This document shows positions 46,305 through 58,466 of a stretch of DNA of 64,000 nucleotides, in pieces. The notes beneath the pieces were generated by a model, which saw nothing but the letters and a program-made list of their open reading frames with translations, made no database searches and was not told where the DNA came from. Origin of the DNA: Neodiprion pinetum (Eukaryota > Arthropoda > Insecta > Hymenoptera > Diprionidae); the NCBI RefSeq assembly GCF_021155775.2, contig NC_060235.2, positions 37,984,607 through 38,048,606 of the forward strand. The letters run 5' to 3'. The position numbers and the translations under genes are program-made. How positions within the stretch are numbered: position 1 is the stretch's first letter; every line of letters starts with the position of its first letter.

Positions 46305-49300
46305 ATGAATCCCGGCGTGGAAGAGGACACGCGACTTCCCGAGGATTTAGTGGATGATATCGATGAAATATCGCCGCCGGAAAGGTAAGCGAACGCTCAT
46401 AAATACTGTCGGTAATTTCAGGAATTTCTTCAACCTCAAATTATTCCCATTCCGGCTGTCCGACATTACCTGTTGCTTTGGAAGCGCAGGTGCCAGTCTT
46501 CCGCGCAGGTGAGGTTAAGAAATCCTTGCTTGGATTTTCGACCTCAAATCACAACAAACCTTCATACTGACCGGGTCTATATTCTCAAAGTCGTTTACCC
46601 CGGTTAACCGACAAAACCGAGGCTGCAATGGACCAGAACAGTTGGTTCCACAGGTTGTTTTTCCCTCCAAAAATACGCACTGCACTTGGGCCCTTCTCCC
46701 TTTATCGTGATTTATTTTTACGGTGAAAAGTGGCTACACCTATACCTAGTTTTTGGGCAGATGTTTAGATTCCGTGTTCAGAGAAGCAACAAGTGACCAT
46801 CTTGAAACTGATCCCTCGTGTAGTCGAGCTTAGCTTTTAGCCACGAAAAAATACGGATACACATTTTTCACCCTATAGTTACACACGTTCATCTTCTTCG
46901 TATTTGCCGAAAACTTGAGTCGGCGTCAGAAATCTTTTATTGAGAAAATTTACATTTTTCTGTCAACTTAGGCTACTGTGGTTTTGTATATCAGTTTCCC
47001 CATTTTGTCTTCTACCTTGTTATCTGATACTCGATTTCTTTGTGTATGAATATTCTCTGTCTGCAGTCCTAGACAAAATCCTATCATATCACAAATAATA
47101 CTTATCACCCAGTCATTCAATTTTTTTCTATCTTCAGTTATTGTTTTAATTTATTTCATATCGTTTTAAAATCATCAAAAAGCATTGTTCTTAAAATTAA
47201 CAATTTCAAGCTGGCTTCTCATTCTTACAAAATATCCATATTCAACGAATATGAAAGTATGCATTAACGTTCAACGTTGCAAAAGTAAAAAAATCATGGA
47301 GACTAACTTCAAGTGAAAAAAAATATTTCGACGTTCTGTGCTCAATTGAAGAACAGATTTTATGCCTAGCCTATATTTAGGAAAGTTAGAGACAACTATT
47401 TACCGTTTTGATTAAATTGATTCATGGTACTTACAGTATTAAAAATGCTCATTGTATTCTTTGGGCACTTGCTTTTTTTATTGTCTCTGAAATTGATGCA
47501 TATTTCATCTACAATCTTTAGCAAGCGTATACGGTTGGATGATGGCTCTAACAACAATCTCAACAGCACGTTAAATAGTGCAACAAAAAACAATACACGC
47601 TGGACTTGTGCAGGAGATACAAGTCTGGTAGAGCCGGAGATTCTGGAAGATATGGGTGTCAGTATGTTGGAAGACGAAGAAATGAGTGGCGGATCAGTGA
47701 AAAAATTGAAAACACACGAGTGCACCATCTCACCAACTGGTTCTCAGAACAGGAGAACGCAATCTACAGAGAATGGAGATATTGTTTACGGAAGTCACAG
47801 TACCATGTATCGAGATTCAAGTTTTGAGACTGTTCATTTAGAGAGGTAGGTAATATCCCTTATGAAGGTGATTTTTACATTTTCGATCTGTGAACAACCT
47901 TAGCAGAATTGTGATCAAAGCCCATTTGTACATTATGTGGTAGAACTTAGGGATCCAATAATAGGAATGAGATATCTCGCTTGTGACTCATTCTGTTTTG
48001 AATTCTTAGCTACTGTTAGAAGAGAACTCATTTCATATTATGCAATTTTGCAAATTACAGTTTCCATACCACAGTAATGAAGTAATAGAATTCATGAACT
48101 CAGTTTGATTTATTCTAATCAAGGTTGAAGGTAGTAACGTTATCGTAACGAAACATTGGGGAAGTAATCACTATTTTCTTAATTTTACAATGATTTTGAA
48201 GGAACTAAGATTTCGAATCATGAGTGTTTTTATTTTGTTATTGTTTATTAAATTTCAGACAATTCCAAAGCTGTCAAATTTGATGCTATTTGATGTTGTT
48301 TTTTCTCAGCATCAAACGTTACGATAATGTTACTAACTTCAATATGATTAATTCTTGAGACAAATGTTAATTTTCACGGCTTTGTAATGATTGGTTATTA
48401 ATAAATTTAATAACTTGTTCACAGATCAGAGAGATCACAAGATCCATTTGAGTTGGAGGATGCTTCTGTATATTTGTCTATCGGCAATGAGTCTGGTTAT
48501 TCGTCAAGAGTTGAAACAGAAACATTTGGAGACATGAAACAAAGTTTCAGCAAAGATGAATTGGGAGACATGGTAGATAAGAACGGATTGGATCAATTTT
48601 ATTTGTACAGACGAAAGAAAAGACCGTCTATTACTGGTGAAGATAAATTCAACAAACTCTCTGACGAAATGATTCTGATGATCTTAAGGTGGCTTCCGAA
48701 AAAATGCTTGGTAACCACCATCTGAATTTTCTCTACAACGTGCATTTCTGTTTCTATTTTTACGTATTTAAATATTTGTATAATCTGTCTTCAGGTACGT
48801 TCAATGCTTGTTTGCAAACGATGGTGTCAGATTGCCCGTGACGAGGCATTGTGGAGTCGTTTAGACCTTGGTGGTAAAGTTTTGGGAGAAGGAACCCTGG
48901 GACATATCCTGCCACGAGGTGTTCAAACATTGAGACTGGCTCAAGCAGAAATCGCAGACCCAGTATTTCAGCCAAGCAGTGAAACTCTGAACGAAAATTA
49001 CGTCAGTAAGCTGCAATACCTAGATTTGTCAATGTCCGTTATATCGCCTGATGGATTGGCAGCTTTGTTATCCGTGTGTAAATTTTTGAAAAAATTATCT
49101 CTCGAGAAATGTACACTGAATAGACTTTGCTGTACTGCTATAAGCAAAAATCAAGACTTGGAAGTTCTAAATTTAACCATGTGTGAAGGAATTGATATAA
49201 AATGTCTCCAGGATGTTCTAAAATTGTCAAGGTGAGGTACTTGCTTCCCAATTTATACTTGTTATTTTTTATTTGAAAGCTGTAATCTCAGTCTTATTTT

Positions 49301-49945
49301 CATTATTGTTACCTGTATAACATTTCTTGTTCATTTTAGATTGAATGCTCTTAACGTTGCTTGGTGTGGCTTGGATTTAGAATGTATGACATTACTTTGT
49401 CGACAATTACCAAGCACCATTACCCGGCTGAATATTGCCGGATGTCGGAAAACCATGACAGATGATAGTAAGTATATAAATATATAAATATAAATATACA
49501 TAATAATATAAATATGTATAATAATAGTCTATTAAATACTATGACCCTCGACGAAGTATTTAAAAGTTTGTTATTTATTTATTGACTTATTTTTGCAGAT
49601 GTCAAAGAGTTGGTAAAATGCTGCCCGCGTATCATCGAACTCGATATGAGTGATTGTACAATGCTTACAATCAATGCCACCCAAAGTCTATTAAGCCTCA
49701 CAAAGTTAGAACACTTAGCCCTAAGTCGCTGCTACAGTATTCCTCCTACCACTTATTTAAGACTAGCTCACATGCCCTGCCTAATGTACCTGGACGTCTT
49801 TGGATTAATGGCCGAACCTACTTTAGATACACTGCAAGCAAGTTGCGGAAATACTGAAATAAACAAGTTCCTATACAGTTCAGTCGCCAGACCGACAGTT
49901 GGTGTTAGGCGAACAAGTATTTGGGGTCTTAGAGTTAGAGATTAG
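46305..49945 (+). CDS. Skp2: S-phase kinase-associated protein 2 (F-box/LRR protein)
   Basis: Skp2 is the substrate-recognition subunit of an SCF ubiquitin ligase that targets cell-cycle inhibitors of the p27 type. Exons 46305-46384, 47522-47845, 48425-48710, 48795-49231, 49340-49467 and 49599-49945 join with matching phases into 533 aa. The start MNPGVEEDTRL is acidic. Residues up to about 210 are Ser/Glu/Asn-rich and contain a basic KRIR. The F-box spans about 217-260 (KLSDEMILMILRWLP, then LVCKRWCQIARDEALW), the Skp1-binding part, split by an intron. Leucine-rich repeats follow (LQYLDLSMSVI, LKKLSLEKC, LEVLNLTMCEG, LNALNVAWCGLD, IIELDMSDC, LEHLALSRCYSIP). The tail ARPTVGVRRTSIWGLRVRD matches the ARPT-G...IWG-[KR] ending typical of Skp2, which separates it from other FBXL proteins. 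Its 3' end faces eIF3g; AATAAA at 50057-50062 is a likely poly(A) signal. Confidence 0.93.
48125..48342. mobile_element. 218-bp MITE with 26-bp TIRs in Skp2 intron 2
   Basis: The left end starts TTGAAGGTAGTAACG and the right end, reverse-complemented, TTGAAGTTAGTAACA. Over 26 bp the two ends match at 24 positions. The interior has no ORF. Related sequences occur in Mnk intron 1 (19070-20066), so it belongs to a dispersed family. No clear target-site duplication flanks it, so the superfamily is not assigned. Confidence 0.7.
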
Positions 49946-50236
49946 GAAGCTAGAAGAATTGAAAAAAATCTCATTTAGTGATTTACGAAAAACCAGAGAA
50001 TTCGACTAGTAGTAGGTATAGTTGATTACAAATCGCGTTTTGTCACAGTAACTGAGAATAAATCGGACTTAATCTCTCGTAAATACGAGTAAACGATTTC
50101 TTGAAAACTGAAGTAATAATAATAAAGTAAAAAGTTCATTAAGGTATGTATTTCGAAAGTAGTGCCAGAAAGCGGTAATAGAATTGATTTTCATTTTTGT
50201 AAATAAATTCTCATACAAGACGATTAACACAATAAC

Positions 50237-50279
<43 letters not shown>

Positions 50280-51022
50280 CAATAATGTTGTTAATGATCA
50301 GTCAATTATCTGCCAAATGTGCTTACTTGTTGAATATCAATTTTTTTTTGTATAAAATCGCGAAATTCAGCACTGTAAAAAACCTGTAATACTTTGAAAG
50401 GTAATGATTATTTTTATAAATGATATTAGGAGAATTTTTCTTTCTTATTTTTATGTCACACAGTCTACACATTGTAATCTGCATAACGTGAATTAATGAA
50501 TTCTACAATGCTTCTCCCGACATGAGTGATGTGAAGCAAGTTTGATTTCTTGTGATTTTTTTTTTGGAAACCCATGATACTAGATGTAAGAATGTATGTA
50601 TACTATTTTTAAGATGGATAGAAAGGAAAGTCCTTTGATACTAAAGATAATTCGGTATTTTCCTTTCTTGCATCAATATAGTACCGAATTTTCCTGGAAA
50701 TCCGGGCTTACTGGATGATTATATTATTGACGACTATGTGAATTAATTATTATTATGTATATTCTATAAAAATGAATCATTATGGTTAATCTGAGTTCAA
50801 TTCTCTTTTGCTTAGTTTTCAGCAATACCCAACTCACTTTAAAGTTATTTTGTTGCAAGTGTGTAACTATCAATAATCAGCGGAGTTATACTTTGGACAA
50901 TTTATTAAAGAATCAAAGATACAACTGCAGAGATTGCAAAACAATACCTTGGTTACTGAAACGTGGAATCCGTTCATTCAATTTATATATATATATATAA
51001 ACATTGAAATATTTGATTATAA
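49946..51022. other. Skp2 3'UTR and spacer between convergent genes
   Basis: Contains AATAAA at 50057-50062, an AAT trinucleotide array at about 50237-50276, and a 72-codon ORF (50782-51000) with two CxxC pairs and no recognised family. No supported exon. Confidence 0.5.
50237..50276. repeat. (AAT)n microsatellite
   Basis: About 13 uninterrupted AAT/TAA units in the probable Skp2 3' region. Confidence 0.85.
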
Positions 51023-51028
51023 TTTATT
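51023..51028 (-). terminator. eIF3g poly(A) signal
   Basis: AATAAA on the minus strand about 100 bases after the eIF3g stop codon, the first such hexamer downstream. Confidence 0.6.
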
Positions 51029-51124
51029 ACACAAGATACATATCAATAGGGTCTTAACGAATGATCAATTATTGCGTCAGAAGGATTTAATCTTGTAAAA
51101 CGGAGTCACATGCGCAATTGACAT

Positions 51125-52375
51125 CTAATTACTTTGTGTGGGGGGTTTGGACCAGTCCACATTTAAAATAAGGTGATCGTAACCATGTCCATGTAATTGA
51201 ACAATAGCTTTAGCAGCATCAGCTCGGAATTTATAATGAACATAAGCAAATCCTTTACACGAATTAGTTAGCTTTTCCTTAGCAAGGTACAGTTTTTGAA
51301 TTGGTCCAAAAGGCTTAACAAGCTCTTCCAAATCGGCGTCGGAAGTGCTTTCAGAGAGGTTGGAAATTCGGATCGCTGTTGTATCGTCACGCTTCGTCAT
51401 CTGCATCGAATCTCCACGTCTATTACCGCCATCTCGCATATTGGGTGGTACGTATCTACTACCCTGAGGTTTATTCAGATCAGACATTGCTCCAGGTGCT
51501 CCTGGCACTCCAGCTGGTTTCTTATCATCTGGAACTTTACCTGGAGTAAAACATTTCAAGATTATCAGTAAATTAGAAAGATGGACTGAGAAAAGCTTAA
51601 TTCTCTTTTGGTACCGAACACAATTACTGGTTGAAGGTAAAAATATTTCAACAATTGAATGGTCGGTTCATCTGAGGAATAATAAAATGTTCAAACTTTA
51701 AGGACGCAGTTCTAACATTTGGAAAAATGTTTCCTTTGAGTCAAAAACTTCCTGTTACAGTATAAAATCTCTCAGTATTTCGTCTTGCTTTTTCGAAATT
51801 TTACTAATACCTATAAATCTATTCTAATCTCAGAACTTGTATAGCGAGGGCTCCTGAATATTATAAAGTTTTTGGATGAGTGAATGCAAGAACTTCAAAT
51901 AATGGGTAAATATCAGTATCAAGTTACCTCCAGCGAGTATAGTGTCTTTGTAAGGACACTTTGAAGTCCAGTGATCACCATTGCAGTTACGACACTTGAC
52001 GACACCCTTGTCCCCGATACTCTTCAATTTGTCAAGTGAGTCTTCTTCGACCTTGTTCTCTTCTTCCTTATTTGAAATGAACTGCATGAAGACATCTTCT
52101 GCTCCGACAGTTGTGGCTGGATTTGGTCCAGGTCTGTCGTCCGAGGAGTCTCCAAACTTTGCCCAGTTCTTCCGCACGGCTATAGTCTTTGATACTATAC
52201 GACGTTCCACCTTGTATGTACGGACAACTTTTACTTTCTTATCGTCTTCGTTGTATTTGTATTCTGTAAGGATTTTGAATCCATTTTCATAGACCTCTGT
52301 CGGTGGTGGCAGTGCTCCTCCTTCTTCCTCAACTTCATCTGCCCAACTGGATTTAACTTCTTCTGTTACCGGCAT
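51125..52375 (-). CDS. eIF3g: Eukaryotic translation initiation factor 3 subunit G
   Basis: This eIF3 subunit sits near the mRNA entry channel of the 40S ribosome and helps scanning. Minus-strand coding exons 52375-51928 and 51540-51125 join in phase 1 (Gly150) into 287 aa, near the usual 270-320. The N-terminus MPVTEEVKSSWADE is the family start. EEEGGALPPP and the basic stretch VKVVRTYKVERR follow in the eIF3i-binding region. A zinc knuckle lies at Cys128, Cys131, His135 and Cys140 (CRNCNGDHWTSKCPYKD). A Pro/Gly linker with GSRYVPPNMR leads to an RRM at about 205-282, with RNP2 IRISNL and RNP1 KGFAYVHY. An acceptor (CTTGCAG) lies only two bases before the ATG, so the rest of the leader is on a separate exon ending at 53073. 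Head-to-head with CHERP. Confidence 0.95.
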
Positions 52376-53072
52376 GTCTGCAAGTTTGAAAAACACCTCT
52401 AATCTAATAGATGGGTAAACAATAGTGTTGGGCCAAGTATATCAATCCTAACGTTTTTTTCTACCTTTTACTAGTTGTTTCTCTTTAACGTTTCACATGT
52501 CTTTTAATTGTAACTTATCAAACTTTTCAGCCTCTAGAAGAATTCCAATTCAAGCGGAAGACTTTCGATTTTCAATTACTATCAATTTCCCTGTACAGGA
52601 ACCTTCGATTGTTAAGAAACATTTGTTTACACCTGATTGATTAAGGAAGTGTAGATAGCGAACGGAATAATAGCGAGCAATTTACAAAGTAAACGATCTT
52701 CATAAATTTATAAATATATATTTAGGATTTCAAAGAATGGTGGAGATCCAGAATATCTCTGCGTTTGAAAGGATAGTACGACTCAGGATGGAGCATTGAA
52801 CTATTTGAGGTTAGGGTATCGCAACGTCTCGAGTATTGATACCCATCATTCCAATCAATTCATGAAAGTAGCGTCGATTAAATTTACAAACGCGACACAA
52901 TGATTTGGCAACTGGAAGACTCTTTAACCTGGTAAAATGATCGTAACATTGTAGAAGATACTGAAAATTGCATTTGAGTAGATCAACCTCACGTGTCATA
53001 AATTTTGGAATCTCAGCCGGCGTTGAGCACCTTAATGAAAAATGATATGGAATAGCAGGTATTCAAACTTAC

Positions 53073-53133
53073 CTGTTCTCCGTGAGTAACGGTATCGGTG
53101 TAACGAAACGTAATACTTGGAAGATTTTAAAAG
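53073..53133 (-). other. Probable eIF3g 5'UTR exon with TCT-type initiator
   Basis: The minus strand shows a strong donor AACAG/GTAAGT ending at 53073, which pairs with the acceptor two bases before the eIF3g ATG. The pyrimidine run TTCTTTT with its C at 53133 fits the TCT (5'TOP-like) initiator common in translation-factor genes. Starting there would leave out an upstream ATG near 53157 whose frame would overlap and bypass the real start. The start position is inferred. Confidence 0.4.
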
Positions 53134-53623
53134 AACTTGACAACGCTTCGTCGTACATATGTCCGTCGGATAGACGATCAGCCAAAATGGAAGAAATGCC
53201 AGTGGCGTTGGGGGCGATCGCTGCTCCCTCTGTGCGTTACATCGAAAACTTTAGCGACGAATGTAGATGAATGGCTATAAGTTGTCTGTGGATCACGGTG
53301 AATGCAGCCAGCATCATGTCGAAATCGTATCTCTCTGATGTTCTGCAATAAGTTCTCAACTCTACCGTTGGAACATCTCAGAGGGCGCAAGCGCACGACG
53401 ATTTTCGGTTGTCACACCAAAGTCCACTAGGGGAACTGTCTTTACATTCTTGAGTCAACGGCGAGGGAGACGAAGTGAAAAAAATGGCGATGTCTAGCGT
53501 TGTCGCTGTATCGTGAGCATAATGGTTTTCGGCACAACATTACAGTTGAAAATACGATAGAGTTTCATTATTAAGTGTGAATTATTCGTTACACGACGAG
53601 TCTCGAGTACCCACGAAGAAGAA
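53134..53623. promoter_or_regulatory. Bidirectional promoter of eIF3g and CHERP, with CHERP leader
   Basis: The two genes diverge across less than 500 bp. GCGCAAGCGCACG near 53386-53398 resembles the palindromic NRF1/ewg site GCGCANGCGC. AAAATGG (53194-53200) and AAAATGGCG (53481-53489) resemble YY1-type start-site motifs. Both flanking genes are broadly expressed in animals, which fits a TATA-less shared promoter. CHERP transcription probably starts between about 53450 and 53485; two short uORFs would then precede its ATG (53484-53516 and 53522-53560). Confidence 0.5.
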
Positions 53624-56600
53624 ATGGATCAGGCTCCTGCAGGTAGAGAAAAAAAATCACAATCCCAAGAATCAACGAAGCGCGGTATTATTTCCACACT
53701 ACGTATCACGTATCAATTAATTTTTCGGCTTAATTTTTCGCCCATCAATACAATATTACTCTCCACCTTTACAACTTGACGAGTAAATACAAATCACTGC
53801 ACATTTCTCTCACCCTGTGCTACACAAAAATATCGTTGTGTACAGGAATTGTATTAGGTTATGTGGCTCGTCTCACGTCCACCTTAAAATTGCCGAAATC
53901 GGCACCCCGATGAGAATTTGGAATTTTGATTTATTACTAAGTACGACTATCTACGAATCTTTTACAACACTCGGCGAAATATCGGTGATTATTTTTGTTT
54001 TCCACGTTCACATTCATTGTCCGTTCGCTGCTTTCTTTCCTACAATCACCCTTCAAGACATACAATCTGTTAATCAAACCTTAGGTATGGTTATGATTTT
54101 AACAGGGTAAATATTTGTATTCCACATTCATTTCACAACACGTAATCGACATCTAAATTGCGATCAAACAAGTCTGGAGAATCTTTTAAGTTATATCATA
54201 AACGATTTGTCTCAAGAGAAATATCTGATACTCTTCAATACCGCAATAACATTATATTGATATCCTTATCTTGATATCATATCTTGTTCTGCGATGGTTA
54301 CATATTGTTTCCATTTATATTTTAAAGTTAATAAATAACAGGATAGCTATCCAAATGTTGGATTATTTTTTATATCAGAACTGTAACTAGGATATTGTAC
54401 TTATATGTCATAATGATTTCTTGAATATTTTAGAAAATAATCTGTCTAGAAAATAATACCAGGTAAGATGATGATCCTTTTTTTCCATGAAATATGATGT
54501 AAGCTTACATTGTTGTTGGATGCCGATTTTTCTAACAAAGTTCTGTTTTAAATGATTTAATAGACACGGACTTGCGCAACATCATAGACAAGCTGGCTCA
54601 ATTTGTCGCACGTAACGGACCAGAGTTTGAGCAGATGACGAAAAACAAGCAAAAGGATAACCCGAAGTTTGGTTTCCTGTTTGGCGGAGAGCACTTTAAC
54701 TACTATCAATACAAAGTGACAACGGAGCAAGCCAGTAAGTGGGAACAAATCCCCTTAACAACGTACAAAAAAAGGTCTTCGTTCAATGAGCTAGAAGCAA
54801 ACCCAAAAAAAAAAAAACAAAAAAACGACTATGAGAAAACGTATGAAATCGTCAAATGAACAAAACATCACCACCGTGCAATGAGATGAAAAATGTCATT
54901 TGTGCAAATCAGGACATCGTTCAAGATTTTGGGAATCGTTATTTATTATAAGACTTGAAAAAAACTAGAAATGTGAAAGGGGCTTTCTTAAAATACAAAT
55001 AAGAACAAGATGTAGCTTTAGGATTGTTATCTGATCCAAGATTAGATCGGCAAGGATACAAATGTTTAAAATACCAACTACTTTTATGTTTATGAAGAGT
55101 ACTACACACTGCCGCAGTAAAATCTGTTTTACATACATGCTCCTGTACTCAACTGTTTGGTGTAGCACGATGAAAGAAAGAAAACAACACATTCTGTGTT
55201 CAGTGGCGCTTTAAATTTAACAGTAGACTTAATGCATTCTTACATGATGCCAGAAAAATTAATATGTGCCATTCGAAGATATTCATCCAAAAAACAACCG
55301 AATTAAAAATGACAAAAAAATAACAAAAAAAAAGTAAAAAACATGGACCATTAGTTTATTTTTTCAATATCATGAAGAAATGAAAACAAATTGCAATAAT
55401 CCACCGTCATTCGTTTACAGTTTTAAAGCAAAAAGGAATAAATCCAATGCAAAATGCCGACCCACGTTTAAACGTTTCGCAGCAGCAGCAAACAGCCGCG
55501 GCCGTCGCTTCGCCACAAAATAACGTCAGTCTTGCCTCGAGCCTGAGCGCTCAAAACAACGGTTTAAGCCAAGTGGTCGGGAACCCAGGGCCCGTTATAC
55601 CAGGGATAACTGGGGTACCCGGAGTATCCGGAGTTCCAGGACCAATCGGAGGGCCTGGAAATGTGGGACCACCTGTTGGGGCCATTCCTGGACCAATAAG
55701 GAACGTGAATTCGCCGATCGGAGGAGTTAATTCTGGTGTCAATATTGCCGGTCCTTCAGGTTGGTTGCGAAATGAACTTGCGCAGCTTCAGTCACAGCAA
55801 GCTACACTCCGAGAACAAGTTAGGCAATCTGAGCAAAACCTCGCTGCCCAACACGCCGCTTTAATGGCTCAACAACAAGGGAGAGTCGAGGAGGCTGTCA
55901 GACAAGCTCAAGAAGCATCGCTGCAAAATAATGCTCAGCATACAAACACTGACCTTTCTGCATTTGATTCTGTACTACAACCCATTATCGAGAGCTGCAC
56001 TAAGGACAGCATCAGTGCCGGAAAGGCTTGGATACTACAGAATTCTATCACAGCACAAAGCAATCAAGTTATCGCTGAGCATTTGCTGAAAAAGTATGTA
56101 TATCTGTTCATCACCATTTCTCGATGTGTTTAAAGTTATCAAAATTTCACATCAAAGCTTAGCCGGCAACAAAACCATATTAATTTTTTTTTTTAATCAA
56201 ATTATAGTAATTTCTGTAATAAATTTTAGAGTAATTCAAGGAGCAGCTTTCAGCCAGAAGTTACACGTGATTTACTTAGTAAACGATGTTCTTCATCATT
56301 GGTAAGCACACAAGTGTATTTCACAAAGAGGATTATTATTTCAAAAGTTTATTTCGACTCAGTGCTTACCTGAAGGTAGGATAAGCAGACTGGTCAAATG
56401 AATGCAAACTGGAAATGCATATAACTGGTTTATAAAAGATATTCTAGAATTGGTTCTGTACCTTTTTATCCAACACATACAATATAATCATGTATACATT
56501 ATTGTAAATCTTAAAACAATTTCTTAGTGCGAGGAAAAAATCAATCGATCTTCGCAAAGCAATGGAAAGCGTTGTTGTCCCGATGTTCTGCAACACGTCA

Positions 56601-58466
56601 TTGGCTGCTACCGATGAACAGCTTAATAAATTGAACAAACTTTTAAGCCTTTGGGAATCTAAAAATAATTACTTTGACGATGGAATAATCGAGAAGTTGA
56701 AGCAACCGAGTATATCTTGGTCAGAATACCAGGCCAGTTTAGTTTCAAAACATGCAAGTGCCATTACACCAATCACCACATCAACCAAACAGACTTTTGA
56801 AAATTATCAAGCTCAGCATCAGGCCTTCATCAATCATGCTATGAGACAAATTCAAACTATAGAGCAGCAGAAAATTTCCATTGATCAGCAGCTTAAAGCT
56901 CCACCACCTCCGCCACCGCAAATGGTAAGCTTTGTTGTAAAATAAACTGATATTGCATATTCAAAAAATGTTTCGCGCTTCTAATTAATGAAAATGTTTT
57001 ATACAGAACCAACCAAATTTAAACATACCACCAACTCACACTGGGCCGCCTCCTCCAATGTCTGGTGGTGATATGAATTTTAGTCAGCCCCCACCAGGCT
57101 GGGGAGTTCCTGGGGCTCCGGAACCACCTCCGTTTACCAATGTTCCATTACCGGACTTCTCTAAACCACCACCTGGCTTTGGCCCTCCACCGATCATTCA
57201 CGAACCATCCATGGAAGATCTTATGCCTAGTATGCCATACTTCGAATTACCAGCTGGCTTAATGGTCCCACTCATCAAATTGGAGGACGGCGAATATAAG
57301 TCATTAGATCCAGATGCTATAAGACTTCCACCACCGGCTCCACCGAGTGATAGATTAGTTGCTGCAGTCGAAGCATTTTATGCTCCTCCAAATCACGATT
57401 CACCCAGGGATAGGTAAATCAATGTTTAGTAATAATTTCATGTTATACCGACACATTTACATACGATATTCAGGCAAATACACCAATTCACAGCGATGTG
57501 ACGCTGATGTTAGGTATATTACTATTGGACTAAATGCATGCATGCTTATATTGTTACTATCGAATTTTAGTGACGGCTGGGAGAAACTCGGTCTGTATGA
57601 GTACTACAAGGCGAAAAATGCGGCACGCAAACGAAAGGAGGAAGACATTCTGAGTGGATTAAGACAGAGGTCTCGATCACCGTCCCCTATTTTAAGGCCA
57701 CGATCTAAAAGCCCGAGTCCGCCCAAAAAACGATACAGAAGTAAATCTCGCAGCAGATCCAGGTCTAGATCGAAGGGCCGAAGCAGATCTAGATCACCAA
57801 CGAGTAATCACCGGCGCAATTCCCGTAATAGTAGCAATCACAATAGCAGGAGTAGGAGAAACAGAAGAAATAGCAACAAAGAAAGGAGTCCAGACAGCAA
57901 GCGAGGGGACAGATCTGACCGAAGTCCTACGCCACCTAGTTTTCTGTAAGCATATTTACGTCATTATATTTTTTTTAAACTTAATTAGTGAGTTAAAATT
58001 ATTTAAAATTCGCGTGGTTAGTTTCCTTGTACGATTTTTCGTAACTTTGTCAAATGGAAAAATCAATTTGTTGACTTTTTTCGATATAGTTCCGGTACAA
58101 AAGTACATTTTTCATTCAAATGAATTTTACCAATATGTGATAACGAAATGCTGACTTATACACTTCAATAGGGGATCAACGTACAGCAAAGCACAGCAGG
58201 AGATAAGTTTAGATGAGAGTAATAAAGGCCATCAATTGTTGAAAAAAATGGGATGGGGTGGAGCTGGTTTGGGTGCAAATGAACAAGGAATTGAAGCACC
58301 GATATCAGGAGGGGAAATACGGGACAAAAATGACCAGTACAAAGGTGTTGGGATTAATTTGAATGACCCGTACGAGAACTTCAGAAAAAGTAAAGGCCAA
58401 GCTTTTATCACGCGAATGAAAGCAAGAGCGGAGGAAAGAGCGGAAGAAAGAGCAGAACGAGATTGA
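53624..58466 (+). CDS. CHERP: Calcium homeostasis endoplasmic reticulum protein (SR-related splicing factor)
   Basis: CHERP associates with the U2 snRNP/SR140 machinery and affects alternative splicing; its name comes from an effect on ER calcium release. Exons 53624-53642, 54564-54734, 55421-56093, 56230-56301, 56528-56924, 57007-57413, 57571-57945 and 58172-58466 join with matching phases into 802 aa. The first exon codes only MDQAPA. A SURP domain follows (about 9-56: IIDKLAQFVARNGPEFE, then FGFLFGGEHFNYYQYK). Then come a Gln/Ala/Gly-rich linker with collagen-like Gly-X-Y triplets (125-146) and a CTD-interacting domain from about 241 to 365 (LQPIIESCTKDSISAGKAW, HVIYLVNDVLHH). A proline-rich region leads to the family block PYFELPAGLMVPLIKLED. 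An RS domain lies within exon 7 and a G-patch at about 722-768 (KKMGWGGAGLGANEQGI). The EERAEERAE tail is short. AATAAA at 58675-58680 is the likely poly(A) signal. Confidence 0.95.

Noticed and set aside
55551..55742. Minus-strand Gly/Pro-rich ORF resembling collagen
   Set aside because: It is the antisense image of the Gly-X-Y codons in CHERP exon 3 (GGN/CCN codons read as Gly/Pro on both strands).
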